Assembly: GCF_900184685.1 (NCBI RefSeq)
Contig: NZ_FXXL01000006.1
Location: 930,001-994,000 of the forward strand
Source of the DNA: Butyricimonas sp. Marseille-P3923
Lineage (GTDB): Bacteria; Bacteroidota; Bacteroidia; Bacteroidales; Marinifilaceae
DNA: 64,000 nucleotides
Reading direction: 5' to 3'
Below, piece by piece: positions 18,701 to 26,629 of the stretch. Every line of letters begins with the position of its first letter. Within the stretch, counting starts at the first letter, position 1. The position numbers were made by a program, and so were the translations under genes. Below the pieces are notes generated by a model, which did not search any database, was not told where the DNA came from, and worked only from the letters and a program-made list of their open reading frames with translations.

Positions 18701-19256
18701 TGATGGGGATGGCATGATCGGTGCGGGAGATATGGTTTACCAAGGTAGTGCCTTGCCGTTGGCTTATGGAGGCTGGGTGAATGAAGTTAAATGGAAAGGG
18801 TTCGATGTGAACATTCTTTTCACTTACTCTCTTGGACGTAAGATGTATAGAACTTATAATCATAAATCTTTAACAGGAAACCCGGATGTTCCGATTCTGG
18901 AGAACGTGGGTAAAGTATCTTTTTGGGAAAAAGAGGGAGATATTACCGATTACCCGAGAAAGGCTGCTTATAGTGATATTTTGCAGCAATTTGGGGGGAC
19001 TTTGGCTTCCAACTTGGAAAAGGTAAGTTATATCAAGTTGAAACAATTCACGATAGGTTATGATGTGCCTAAACAGGTTGTAAAGAAATTGAAGCTGTCC
19101 GGTGTGCGATTGTTCTTCACGGGCGAGAATCTTTTCACATTGACGAATTATTCCGGTTTAGATCCGGAGGTTGTGGATATGTACTCGGGGATGGATGATT
19201 TTAATTACTACCCGTTGGCCCGGAAGATATCTTTAGGACTTACCGTAAATTTTTAG
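15726..19256 (+). CDS. SusC/RagA TonB-dependent transporter with STN domain, module 2
   Basis: Outer-membrane importer of 1176 residues. The signal peptide is LLTVFLFVMSMNVSASLYSQ (about 22-41). Then come STN (about 45-120; EVIQSLKLQTDYGFFYNID), a carboxypeptidase-D-like domain (about 138-215; PIPGVTVRLKNTNIGTATNN), a plug (about 225-360) with YVIDGVPVHSF and VEVLKDAASAAIYGSRAGNG, and a barrel ending LGLTVNF. A DGDGMIGAGD calcium-like loop lies in the barrel region. Its plug and extracellular loops differ clearly from those of modules 1 and 4, so a different ligand is likely. The ATG at 15726 gives the full signal peptide. Confidence 0.95.
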   Translation: MKKNRWNVPIRGNCFRKMWLMTRLLTVFLFVMSMNVSASLYSQNKTVSLKLNGATLEEVIQSLKLQTDYGFFYNIDNKDIKSVRNISIDVKDMALEDVLLHVLKGTNLTYSIVNNVVILNTKNPVVTRDSVQKEHVLVGRVIDEKKEPIPGVTVRLKNTNIGTATNNKGIFVFRLPITKGALVLSFVGFKTKELEFKLPSDTLRITLEEDLASIDEVTVVAYGERKKREVVGAISSVKADDIKEVPTASIENLLQGRMAGVEINTQSGAPGGGGSVVAIRGYNSLFVGDGRDYGEPLYVIDGVPVHSFTSPITGTNALAEIDPSTIESVEVLKDAASAAIYGSRAGNGVILITTKKGKAGRASFSANVSYSYSILPETPVQTGGRGERAFNFDVMKNEHMAGYNNGEYIFPQNYLDSKTGLGLYDRWWYNAMKRTSGKRQLQDSLNPYYNNSTDWFRYAFRAGEIVNANIQASGGSETINYLVGAGYYTEKGIMYGSDFSRVNLIVNLGTQPARNLSLDTRLYFAYTDRSRGAGTGGTMSGSKIERLTVDPKTTSSLLAAGGINEEKLLEELNTSIEKNESYRLRANLNLRYQLYKGLNLSVLGSLDYNQGMRNNFRPSTLDPTNGLSSSIGEVDRNLLILNENMLTYKTSFNEKHNIDALFGISYQSDQNDYIAAKGLGGASDKIHYIVDEGTSVEVNGQTIYLKEAKTDRTEKVLVSYYARLAYNYMQRYLFEATWRKDGSSVFGNKVRWATFPSAAVGWAFSEESFLEDVSWLNFGKIRASWGRSGQQFGQAYLAHGVMVPNGTFLGQTTISPNPMGGMINRRLTWEESDQYDLGLDMDMFDYRIKFKLDYYYKLTKGLLYYVPLGGNWSFMTNQWQNAMRVSNEGLELELEADIFRETAVSWRMKFNISRNWNLFKKSYTGRDVEKYVIGRPLYSIFLYEDDGYYQTDDEIPYVYDQRGYKHKMYVGANGSGNAATRYEEGTRRILDIDGDGMIGAGDMVYQGSALPLAYGGWVNEVKWKGFDVNILFTYSLGRKMYRTYNHKSLTGNPDVPILENVGKVSFWEKEGDITDYPRKAAYSDILQQFGGTLASNLEKVSYIKLKQFTIGYDVPKQVVKKLKLSGVRLFFTGENLFTLTNYSGLDPEVVDMYSGMDDFNYYPLARKISLGLTVNF

Positions 19257-19267
19257 ATGAATAGGTT

Positions 19268-20857
19268 ATGAGAAAATTGATAAGATTATTGGCTGCAATT
19301 GTGTTGTGCTTGAGTATTTCATGCAGCAGTATGTTGGACGTTGAGCCTGAAAATTCTGTTACCTTTACTAATTTTTATAAAAATGAACAGGATATAGCCG
19401 CGCTGACTCGCGGAATGCACGCGATACTGGCATGGTCGTTTCGAACTTTTAATACGTTGGAATATGCGGGGGTGAAAACGGATGCTTCTCCTTCCGGTCA
19501 TTTCCCATCTCCCGATGTTTTTATGCGTTTTCATTTATGGAATTCTGTCGGGACAAGTTGGAAGAGTTTCTATGACGCGATTTATCAATGCAATTTGTTG
19601 TTTGATAACGTGCAACAACCCGTGTGCGCTCAAGATCGGATGGATTTTTATTATGGACAGGCAAATTTCATAAAAGGGGTATGTTATCTGCAATTGGCCC
19701 GTTATTGGGGAGATGCCGTTATTTCCGGACATACAGAGGATACTCAAGCTCGTCCTAAAAAGCCGATGATGGAAGTTTTGGATACGGCATTAGCTTGTGC
19801 GGAAAGAGCTTTCATGTTATTGAAGAAGCATGAAGAATTGGTGGATTATGCCGGAGCCAGAATTACCTCGAAGCAATACGGTAGTAAAGGTAGTGCGGCA
19901 ACTTTGATAGCACACATCTACGCGTGGAAAGCTGCGATGGGGAAAGGTTTGAGTGATGAAGAAGTGCGTGCATGTTGGGAAAAGGTGGATACTTATGCAT
20001 CCAAAGTGATCGACACGGACGAGTGCGGGTTTTATGAATTGGAGAATAGTGCCGAGTTATTGGTTGCGAATACTTTAAATACACGTAATGGTAAAGAGAG
20101 TATTTTCGAGATAGAATTGAATGCGCAAGATAAAACATTGGATGGGACTGTTTTTACATCCGCTCGTTGGTTTGTCGGTTTTCCTGTTGTTCCGGGAGCA
20201 CTTCCGGGAGATATTAATAGTAATCAATGGAAATTGAAAATTCAAACGGTTCTCGATATGTACCCGGGAGCGGATGAACGCAAGAACGCTTTTTTTTATA
20301 AACCGGAATTATATTCAAATGATCCGGACAGCGCACGCGCCTGTGGCGGATATGCTTTCGAGTATAAATACAGAAAAGGGTTGTACAGTACTTCCACGAC
20401 TTCTGAACAGACTTTAGAATTTGTGAATTTCGACGTGAACAGGATGGTTTGGCGTTTGGCCGATTTGATTCTGTTGAGGGCGGAGGCACGGATGCATTTA
20501 GGGAATACAAACGGTGCCGTGCAGGATTTGTGGAGAGTTCAGCGGAGATCAAAAGCCGTTGAATACGCGGATGGTGATTTGCAAATGGCGATCTTCCGGG
20601 AAAGAGAAAAAGAATTGATTTTTGAAGACCACCGTTACTTTGATATCATGCGAAATAAAGGATATTATAAAACAGAATTGCCTAAAAATAAAGTGTTTGT
20701 TCCTTTCCCGTTCCCTCACGAGGAAGAGGAGGAAGTGTATAGTTTATTGACGGATCAGGAAGTGGCGGATGGTGCTCTTTTTTTACCGATAGGGGATGGA
20801 GCGTTCTTTTTGAATCCTATGATGATTCAGAATACATATTGGTTTAATAGAAAATAA
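19268..20857 (+). CDS. SusD/RagB lipoprotein, module 2
   Basis: Surface ligand-binding lipoprotein of 529 residues, 11 nt after susC. The signal MRKLIRLLAAIVLCLSISC puts the lipidation Cys at residue 19, followed by SSMLDVEPENSV, the usual SusD N-terminal segment. Helical TPR-like units include ANFIKGVCYLQLARYWGDAV and the WRLADLILLRAEARMHLGN helix. Near the C-terminus EKELIFEDHRYFDIMRNKGY is the family signature. It should form a bed-bin complex with the SusC at 15726. Confidence 0.93.
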   Translation: MRKLIRLLAAIVLCLSISCSSMLDVEPENSVTFTNFYKNEQDIAALTRGMHAILAWSFRTFNTLEYAGVKTDASPSGHFPSPDVFMRFHLWNSVGTSWKSFYDAIYQCNLLFDNVQQPVCAQDRMDFYYGQANFIKGVCYLQLARYWGDAVISGHTEDTQARPKKPMMEVLDTALACAERAFMLLKKHEELVDYAGARITSKQYGSKGSAATLIAHIYAWKAAMGKGLSDEEVRACWEKVDTYASKVIDTDECGFYELENSAELLVANTLNTRNGKESIFEIELNAQDKTLDGTVFTSARWFVGFPVVPGALPGDINSNQWKLKIQTVLDMYPGADERKNAFFYKPELYSNDPDSARACGGYAFEYKYRKGLYSTSTTSEQTLEFVNFDVNRMVWRLADLILLRAEARMHLGNTNGAVQDLWRVQRRSKAVEYADGDLQMAIFREREKELIFEDHRYFDIMRNKGYYKTELPKNKVFVPFPFPHEEEEEVYSLLTDQEVADGALFLPIGDGAFFLNPMMIQNTYWFNRK

Positions 20858-20867
20858 AGTTATAGCC

Positions 20868-21482
20868 ATGAAAAAATTAATTATTGGACTGTTGTTAGCC
20901 ACGTTTTGGGCTTGTAATACAAAATATAATTATATTGATACGGGTATTTCAGATGGAGTTCATGATTGTTCTATGCTGGAGTACTTGAAAGGGGATTCAT
21001 ATAATTGGGATACCATTGTATGTGTTATTGAACGTGCCGGGTTAACTTCTTTGTTTGAGGGAGAGGGACCCGGGGAGCAGATAACGTTTTTGGGACCGAC
21101 CAATCATTCTATCCGTAATTGGATGTATGACAGCGCATACATTGATGTAAACAGTATCCCCGTGGATACGTGTAAGAAAATCGTGTTGCGCCACGTGATT
21201 AAAGGTCGGTACATGATGACGGATATTCCTCGCGGTAGTATCGGCACGAGTGCCTCTTCCGGACGTGACGGTGGTGTTGAAATGCCAACTCTGGGAGGAG
21301 GAAAGGTGTGGCTTTACACGGTGTCTACTCCTGCTCACGGGGTGGAAGATGCCGGTCCGCTGACTCTTTATTGTGTTTCTTTGGATTTTCAAAAAAGTAT
21401 TCCGTTGGCTTGTCCGGATATTCAAACGAATACAGGTGTCGTGATTTCCTTGGATTATAATTTTTATTGTGGTGAATTATAA
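20868..21482 (+). CDS. Fasciclin (FAS1)-like lipoprotein
   Basis: Lipoprotein of 204 residues with lipobox LATFWAC (Cys16). The middle resembles a single FAS1 domain: ITFLGPTNHSI corresponds to the H1-type TFFAPTN motif, and VLRHVIKGRYMMTDI to the H2-type LxxHVxxG motif. FAS1 domains act in adhesion or ligand binding at the cell surface. It sits 10 nt after susD and abuts the next gene, so it is likely part of the surface complex or an auxiliary binding protein. The FAS1 call rests on two motifs only. Confidence 0.7.
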   Translation: MKKLIIGLLLATFWACNTKYNYIDTGISDGVHDCSMLEYLKGDSYNWDTIVCVIERAGLTSLFEGEGPGEQITFLGPTNHSIRNWMYDSAYIDVNSIPVDTCKKIVLRHVIKGRYMMTDIPRGSIGTSASSGRDGGVEMPTLGGGKVWLYTVSTPAHGVEDAGPLTLYCVSLDFQKSIPLACPDIQTNTGVVISLDYNFYCGEL

Positions 21483-21914
21483 ATGAATAGAATTATGGGA
21501 AAATATATTGCTGGTTTTTTATTGCTGGTTGTCGTGGCGATGTCATGTCATGATGTGAAAATTGGCTATTTGGAAACGGAAAATGCTGTTTATGTTCCAG
21601 ACTCGTTGGTGGTGAATTTGGAATGGACAGTGGAGGAGTACATACGATGGGAGAATGAATCCGATTGGGTTTCCACGGGGATACAGGGGGTGTTGGGAAC
21701 GGCTCCGATTACTTATCGGGTGGCAGATGTAAAGGTGGACGGAGAAGGTGATGCCGAAGCTATGAAAGCGGCTTGTACAATTAATGGCGGCGGGATTTTT
21801 ACTATCCCGTTTCATCACGAAATCCCCAAGGGTGTGTATATATTATCAATAGAAATAAGTAATGAAGATTATCATTTCGTAAAGGATGATATTTTCAGGA
21901 TTATAGTGAAATAG
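21483..21914 (+). CDS. Small lipoprotein, last gene of module 2
   Basis: 143 residues. Its ATG follows the previous stop codon without a gap (an internal ATG at 21495 would give MGKYIAGF and is equally plausible). The signal ends with lipobox VVVAMSC (Cys about 22). The rest is a compact, beta-rich domain (for example VYVPDSLVVNLEWTVEEYI and GVYILSIEISNEDYHF). I do not recognise the family. Position suggests a surface accessory of the SusCD pair at 15726-20857. Confidence 0.8.
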   Translation: MNRIMGKYIAGFLLLVVVAMSCHDVKIGYLETENAVYVPDSLVVNLEWTVEEYIRWENESDWVSTGIQGVLGTAPITYRVADVKVDGEGDAEAMKAACTINGGGIFTIPFHHEIPKGVYILSIEISNEDYHFVKDDIFRIIVK

Positions 21915-21958
21915 ATATTATCGTAGACGTGCAAAGCTCGTAGTGACCGAGAAATAAT

Positions 21959-22004
21959 GTGCTTGGAATTGTATCTTATAGAATACAATTTCAGGCACAT
22001 TTTT
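21959..22004. terminator. Bidirectional terminator between module 2 and the TRIC gene
   Basis: A long imperfect stem: TGTGC (21959-21963) plus GAATTGTAT pairs with AATACAATTTC plus GCACA (21995-21999), and a T-run follows on the plus strand. It lies between converging genes and can serve both. Confidence 0.7.
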
Positions 22005-22014
22005 CCGATTCATA

Positions 22015-22635
22015 CTAATGATCTTCATGCCCTTTCAGTACCGGGAGGCTGATGTGGTATTTCACTGCGACAACACGGGCAAGGATGACGCTTCCGGCAG
22101 TGACGATTTGCGTGGTGACGTGACCGATGCCGAGGGCATCACAGGCGAAGTAGATAAAGCCGCCGAGAATACAGGCGATGGCGTAAATATCTTTTCGGAA
22201 GATAAGGGGTACTTCGTTGATGAAAATGTCGCGAATGACTCCTCCGACGGCTCCGGTAGTCATACCCATGATGATAGCTACCCACGTGGGGAATCCGGCG
22301 AGTAAGCTCTTCTCGATGCCGACCACGGTGAATAGCCCTAGACCGATGGCGTCGAAAATGAAAAAGGTATTATTTAGCCGGATCACGTGTTTCCCGAACA
22401 TGATGACGAACAGGAGGGCGAGTCCCGTGACAATCAGGTAGGATGGTTGGTGCATCCAGAAAGGGGTGACACCCAGTAATAAATCTCGGGTTGTTCCACC
22501 CCCGATAGCCGTGGCTGCTCCCACAACATAAGCCCCGAACCAGTCAAAACGTTTGGCAGAAGCAAGACGGATACCGCTGATCGCGAAAGCGAAGGTCCCG
22601 ATATAGTCGATAATGGTAGTGAAATCTATATGCAT
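22015..22635 (-). CDS. TRIC/UPF0126-family cation channel
   Basis: Inner-membrane protein of 206 residues with seven hydrophobic helices in two repeated halves. Each half has the family signature of a Gly-rich stretch plus arginine: AIGGGTTRDLLLG (about 42-54) and AVGGVIRDIFINEVPLIFR (about 128-146). Members form trimeric K+-conducting channels; the bacterial role is ill-defined. It is convergent with module 2 and lies 78 nt downstream of the ferredoxin-like gene. Confidence 0.9.
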   Translation of the reverse strand: MHIDFTTIIDYIGTFAFAISGIRLASAKRFDWFGAYVVGAATAIGGGTTRDLLLGVTPFWMHQPSYLIVTGLALLFVIMFGKHVIRLNNTFFIFDAIGLGLFTVVGIEKSLLAGFPTWVAIIMGMTTGAVGGVIRDIFINEVPLIFRKDIYAIACILGGFIYFACDALGIGHVTTQIVTAGSVILARVVAVKYHISLPVLKGHEDH

Positions 22636-22713
22636 AATCCTATTTTTGAGGGGACAAAAATAGTAATAATGTATGTCGATTGCTCTCGTTATAAGATGTT
22701 TTACAACAGGATA

Positions 22714-23550
22714 CTACATCCAATCTTCGCTTTTTACTTCTCCTTCCACGGAAAGGATAATTCGTTTGACCGGAATGTTGCGTGAGGCTTGTTCTCTTGC
22801 CTTCAATGCCATTTGGAATAGTCCGCCGCAACAAGGAACTTCCATGATTACCACCGTTAGCGTGTTGATCTTGGCATCGTCAATCATACCGCGAAGTTTA
22901 TCCACGTGGGAGTCCGTGTTGTGGTCGAGTTTCGGACAAGCGATAGCCAGAATCTTGCCTTTCAGGAAACGCTCGTGAAAGTTTCCGGCGGCGAATGCCG
23001 AACAGTCGGAAGCAAGGAGTACATCTGCGTTTTGGAAATACCCGGCTTGCGGGTTAAGCAGATGTAATTGAACGGGCCATTGCCGGAGTTCCGAATTTCC
23101 GGCACAAGCGACCGGGGCAGCTTTCGTGACAGGTTTCAGTTCTCTTGCCATGGAGCCGGGACACCCGCATCCCAGTTTTTGGGCGGGATGTAATTCTTGC
23201 AGGTTCACGGGAATGTTATGACGTTTCAGGTATTCCACTCCCTGTTTTAACAATTCTGTTTCTCCATGTTCTTTCAAATGGTGTAAATGAGCCAGTATCA
23301 CGTGTTGCCCTTTAGGAGCGATACGCTCCATGACAGCCTCTTCACTATAAGGTTCCGCTTCTCTCTCTTCCAGTTCAATAGCGCCGACGGGACATTCCCC
23401 GATACACGCACCCAGCCCGTCGCAATACAAATCGCTGATCATGATGGCTTTCCCGTCTATTAACTGTAACGCTCCCTCGTGACAACCTTGTACGCATAAA
23501 CCGCAACCGTTACACTTTTCCTCGTCTATCTTGATTATTGTTCGTTTCAT
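22714..23550 (-). CDS. 4Fe-4S ferredoxin-domain protein
   Basis: 278 residues. The N-terminal 2x[4Fe-4S] ferredoxin domain (about 1-62) has CNGCGLCVQGC (about 13-23) and CDGLGACIGECPVGAIE (about 43-59); the second cluster is the CxxxxxCxxxCP variant. The rest is soluble, with more Cys: LGCGCPGSM, APVACAGNSE and a CCGG near residue 250. Such proteins occur widely in anaerobic Bacteroidota and are thought to carry electrons for an unknown reaction. Promoter TATCTTTG lies on the minus strand at 23577-23584. Confidence 0.88.
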   Translation of the reverse strand: MKRTIIKIDEEKCNGCGLCVQGCHEGALQLIDGKAIMISDLYCDGLGACIGECPVGAIELEEREAEPYSEEAVMERIAPKGQHVILAHLHHLKEHGETELLKQGVEYLKRHNIPVNLQELHPAQKLGCGCPGSMARELKPVTKAAPVACAGNSELRQWPVQLHLLNPQAGYFQNADVLLASDCSAFAAGNFHERFLKGKILAIACPKLDHNTDSHVDKLRGMIDDAKINTLTVVIMEVPCCGGLFQMALKAREQASRNIPVKRIILSVEGEVKSEDWM

Positions 23551-23576
23551 CTTGTAGTTGTTTTTGATTTCTGATA

Positions 23577-23584
23577 CAAAGATA
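23577..23584 (-). promoter_or_regulatory. -7 element of the ferredoxin-domain gene
   Basis: TATCTTTG on the minus strand, 27 nt before the ATG at 23550. There is no clear TTTG at 19-20 bp, so an activator may be needed. Confidence 0.55.
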
Positions 23585-23604
23585 AGGCACGAGGGAGAGA
23601 TATT

Positions 23605-23622
23605 TTGTAATGATTATTACAA
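23605..23622. promoter_or_regulatory. Candidate operator, TTGTAAT-GATT-ATTACAA
   Basis: A perfect 7-4-7 inverted repeat, about 20 bp upstream of the -7 element of the ferredoxin-like gene, overlapping the last codons of the upstream aminotransferase gene. It resembles Fur/PerR-family boxes in base content. Regulator unknown. Confidence 0.4.
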
Positions 23623-24789
23623 TAGGGGAATAAATGTTTTCTTTATTCGTTCGAGTCCCTCTTTTACCGTGGCAAGGGGGCAACCGATGTTCATGCGGAA
23701 GAATCCTCTGCCTTCTTCGCCGAAGTCGGTTCCGCTATTGAGCCCTATTTTTGCTTCCTTGAGTAATTTCTCTCGCACCTGTTCGTGTGTCAACCCGGTA
23801 TCCCGGAAGTCCAGCCAGAGCAGGAATGAGCCTTCCGGGGGAATCATTTTTACCCGGGGAAGTTCCCGTTGCAGGAATTGGTCCGTGTAGGTGATGTTCT
23901 TTTCGAGGTAGCGGAGCATTTTGTCCAGCCATGCGTCGCCATGTTTATAGGCTGCTTCCAACGTGATATGCCCGAAGATATTTCCTAAATCCAAGTGCAG
24001 GCATAATATTTCCTTTTCAAAACGGCGGCGTAGTTCGGGAGATGAAATCACGATAACGGAATTCATCATTCCGGCGATATTGAATGTTTTACTGGGAGCC
24101 ATCATGGTTACCGTAATGTCGGCAATTTCGGGTGACAGGGCTGCCATTACCGTGTGCTTGTGTCCGAACAGGGTAAGGTCGGCATGTATCTCGTCGGAGA
24201 GAATGGTTACCCCGTGTTGCAGGCAAAGATTACCCATGCGGGTGAGTTCATCTTTCGTCCATACCCTGCCTACCGGGTTGTGCGAGTTGCTGATGATAAG
24301 CAGTTTCACTCCTTCTTGCAGTTTCCGCTCGAAATCTTCCCAGTCGATGCGGTAATGTCCGTTTTCTACTTTCAGCGTGCTGCACACGAGTTCCCGTTGA
24401 TTGTCTTTTACCACGGCATGGAATGGCGGGTAAACGGGTGTAAAAATAAGTACTTTATCCCCTTTCCCCGTGTACACTCGCACGGCGAGGGACAATGCAG
24501 TCACGATACCCGGGCTACTTAATATCCACTCTTGTTTTACCTGCCAGCCGTGGCGACGTGCCGTCCAGTCAATGAAAGCCTGTTTTGCTTCATCCGTTCG
24601 GAACGTGTACCCGAAAACTCCTTTTTCACAACATTGGCGTACGGCTTCCAGAATTTCAGGTGCTACCTGAAAATCCATATCTGCCACCCACATGGGGAGG
24701 ATATCCGTAACCCCGAACACGTTTGCCAGATTATCGTATTTCGCGCAAGCCGTGTTCCGGCGATCTATTATTTGGTCAAAATTGTACAT
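23617..24789 (-). CDS. MalY/PatB-family PLP aminotransferase / C-S lyase
   Basis: Fold-type I PLP enzyme of 390 residues. Family marks: DILPMWVADMDF (about 30-41), SNSHNPVGRVW for substrate binding, SDEIHADLTLFGHKH, and the PLP lysine in APSKTFNIAGM (about 230-240). Members are cystathionine beta-lyases (C-S lyases) or aminotransferases; the WVADMDF and EIHADL pattern favours the PatB/MalY C-S lyase group. It likely serves cysteine/methionine metabolism and H2S release. It is upstream of the ferredoxin-like gene on the same strand (66 nt), possibly co-transcribed. Confidence 0.9.
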   Translation of the reverse strand: MYNFDQIIDRRNTACAKYDNLANVFGVTDILPMWVADMDFQVAPEILEAVRQCCEKGVFGYTFRTDEAKQAFIDWTARRHGWQVKQEWILSSPGIVTALSLAVRVYTGKGDKVLIFTPVYPPFHAVVKDNQRELVCSTLKVENGHYRIDWEDFERKLQEGVKLLIISNSHNPVGRVWTKDELTRMGNLCLQHGVTILSDEIHADLTLFGHKHTVMAALSPEIADITVTMMAPSKTFNIAGMMNSVIVISSPELRRRFEKEILCLHLDLGNIFGHITLEAAYKHGDAWLDKMLRYLEKNITYTDQFLQRELPRVKMIPPEGSFLLWLDFRDTGLTHEQVREKLLKEAKIGLNSGTDFGEEGRGFFRMNIGCPLATVKEGLERIKKTFIPLL

Positions 24790-24906
24790 ATCGTTTGTTT
24801 TTAAGTTGCTGCAAGTTACAAAACTCTTTCGTGAAATCCATGTTTATCGGCTTTTGAAAGCTGAAACAATTACTTCATGTTTAAGTAACAAGTACTTAAC
24901 AACACT

Positions 24907-25116
24907 ATGCTTCTTTTGTATGTGTCCCATGACACGAAAATCATTTACATGCGGGGTAATCATGATGATTTTCTGGATCGGGTTACTCCCTTGGCGGAAG
25001 GCTGCGGCGGGAATTGGAGCCTCTATGTCGAGGAGAAAGTTTTAGCAATGGAACGGTCGTTTATCGTGTTGGATGAGAGATGGGGGACATTTGACTACAT
25101 TAGTGTAAGAGGTTAA
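24907..25116 (+). pseudogene. Remnant of an LpxH-like metallophosphoesterase
   Basis: A 69-codon frame contains KIIYMRGNHDDFLDRVTPL, which matches the GNHD metal-binding block of UDP-2,3-diacylglucosamine hydrolase-like metallophosphoesterases. The upstream D-x-H and GDxxD blocks and the downstream GHxH block are absent. The tail (FDYIS) may be a second, deleted-together piece. No promoter or signal lies upstream. It is wedged between the aminotransferase and the DUF4143 gene and reads as a decayed internal fragment. Confidence 0.6.
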
Positions 25117-26255
25117 TCCATATAAAAATCCTTAAAGTTTAGAGAATTGAATTGTGTTATTCCATCATAGATGATAGCATATTTTAAGATCCTGTCTTTA
25201 AATATCCCTTTTAAGTGATTTATTCCTTTCATGAAATCAGGGTGGAAAGTTTTACTGCTTTTGATTTCGTAAGCGTAAAAATTATTTGCTTTTTTGTGTA
25301 ATAGATCTACTTCTTTTTGTGCGTTATCTCTATAAAAGTATAGGTTAGCGGGTTTACCTTGATTAAAACGGTTTTTCATTGCTTCATTGATAACCATGTT
25401 TTCAAATAAAGCACCACGGAGAGGATGTGTTTTTAGTTGAGTTTCATTTTCAATTTCTAGGAGATAAGCCGCTAATCCTGTATCGTAAAAATAAATCTTG
25501 GGTGTTTTTACCAAGCGTTTGCCGATATTTTCGTAATAAGGAGGTAACATGTAAGCTATATAAGAGGCCGCCAATATGCTGAACCATGAGTTTATAGTGT
25601 GTGACGATGTTCCGAGCTCGTTAGCGAGAGCTGCAAAATTGCATTCGGAACCGATTCGTCCGGCTACTAAACGGATAAATTTTTGAAATAAAGTGATATC
25701 CTTGATATTGATTATTTGTCTAACATCTTTTTCCACGTAACTATTATAGTAATTCATGTAAAAACGTTCGCGTGTGGCTCCTTTCCCCCAGATTGCCGGG
25801 TAACAACCGTTTAATATTAATGTGTTTGTGTCTATTTCTTTGATACGATTACTTAATTCATGCAAAGATAGAGGTAATAATGTAAGTATGGCTGTACGTC
25901 CCGCTAATGATTGTGTGATTTTTTGTAATAGAGAGAAATTACTGCTACCTGTTAAAATGAATTTCCTGTTTGGATGTTCATCAACATAAACTTGAACGTA
26001 TGAGAATAAATCCGGGTAGTGGTGAGCCTCATCTATGATAATTCCGCCAGAGTATTCATCTAAATATGCTAGTGTGTCTGTCTGAATTTGTTCCCGTGTG
26101 GATATATTCTCCAGATTTATATAGTGGTAATCGGGAAATAATTCTTTGCATAGCGTTGTTTTGCCACTTTGGCGTGGTCCTGTAATTGTTATTACGGGAT
26201 ATTCTGTCAAAGATAATTTTACTTCTTCTATTAACTTTCTATATATTAATTCCAT
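25113..26255 (-). CDS. AAA_14/DUF4143 ATPase with PD-(D/E)XK-like C-terminus
   Basis: 380 residues from the ATG at 26255; a TTG at 26273 is possible but lies inside the operator palindrome. Walker A is GPRQSGKTT (about 27-35) and Walker B is GIIIDEAHH (about 70-78). A winged-helix-like segment (NFAALANELGTSSHTINSWF) leads into DUF4143, and the C-terminus has EVDLLHKKANNFYAYEIKSS, a D...ExK signature of PD-(D/E)XK nucleases. The family is abundant in Bacteroidota, of unknown function, and often linked to mobile or defence genes. A 41-bp palindrome covers its promoter. Confidence 0.88.
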   Translation of the reverse strand: MELIYRKLIEEVKLSLTEYPVITITGPRQSGKTTLCKELFPDYHYINLENISTREQIQTDTLAYLDEYSGGIIIDEAHHYPDLFSYVQVYVDEHPNRKFILTGSSNFSLLQKITQSLAGRTAILTLLPLSLHELSNRIKEIDTNTLILNGCYPAIWGKGATRERFYMNYYNSYVEKDVRQIINIKDITLFQKFIRLVAGRIGSECNFAALANELGTSSHTINSWFSILAASYIAYMLPPYYENIGKRLVKTPKIYFYDTGLAAYLLEIENETQLKTHPLRGALFENMVINEAMKNRFNQGKPANLYFYRDNAQKEVDLLHKKANNFYAYEIKSSKTFHPDFMKGINHLKGIFKDRILKYAIIYDGITQFNSLNFKDFYMD

Positions 26256-26263
26256 ATCTTGAT

Positions 26264-26304
26264 ATTTGTGCAAAAATGAAGTTCAACTTCATTTTTGCAC
26301 AAAT
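26264..26304. promoter_or_regulatory. 41-bp perfect palindrome at the DUF4143 promoter
   Basis: Arms of 20 nt (26264-26283 and 26285-26304) around a single C at 26284. The core is TTTGTGCAAAAATGAAGTT and its exact complement. The minus-strand -7 element TACATTTG (26307-26300) overlaps the outer arm, and the ATG is 8 nt past the other end. It would be both an operator and a very stable 5' hairpin in the mRNA. Confidence 0.8.
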
Positions 26305-26400
26305 GTAGTGTATTTGTTTGAAATTGAAAATAATAGAAAGGTGTTTTTTCTTTTTTTAATTCTATTTTTTGAGTAGAGTACGATCATTTAATGGCAATTT

Positions 26401-26622
26401 TTATCGGCGTTTCAACCGGGCGACAACGATGGAACTAATCACTCCGCCCACGATACTTACTACCCCGGCGAAAAAATGATCCGCCATTTGCGACAACACT
26501 GAATTTAAACTTAGCGTCGAAAACATTCCTATTCTTACCTCCTGTCCGTATTCTTTCAGTTGCCGCAGTAATAACAGGGTTATTTCTTCTCCTTTTTCGA
26601 TGTTGTTAATCACTCTCTTCAT
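26401..26622 (-). CDS. Small one-TM protein
   Basis: 73 residues. It has an N-terminal amphipathic, charged helix (MKRVINNIEKGEEITLLLL), a middle region, then one hydrophobic helix, FFAGVVSIVGGVISSIVVA (about 50-68), and a basic end (RLKRR). Family not recognised. The charged-then-TM layout recalls small holin-like or toxin-like peptides, but nothing decides this. It lies 78 nt downstream of the DUF6266 gene on the same strand. Confidence 0.65.
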   Translation of the reverse strand: MKRVINNIEKGEEITLLLLRQLKEYGQEVRIGMFSTLSLNSVLSQMADHFFAGVVSIVGGVISSIVVARLKRR

Positions 26623-26629
26623 GTTAATT

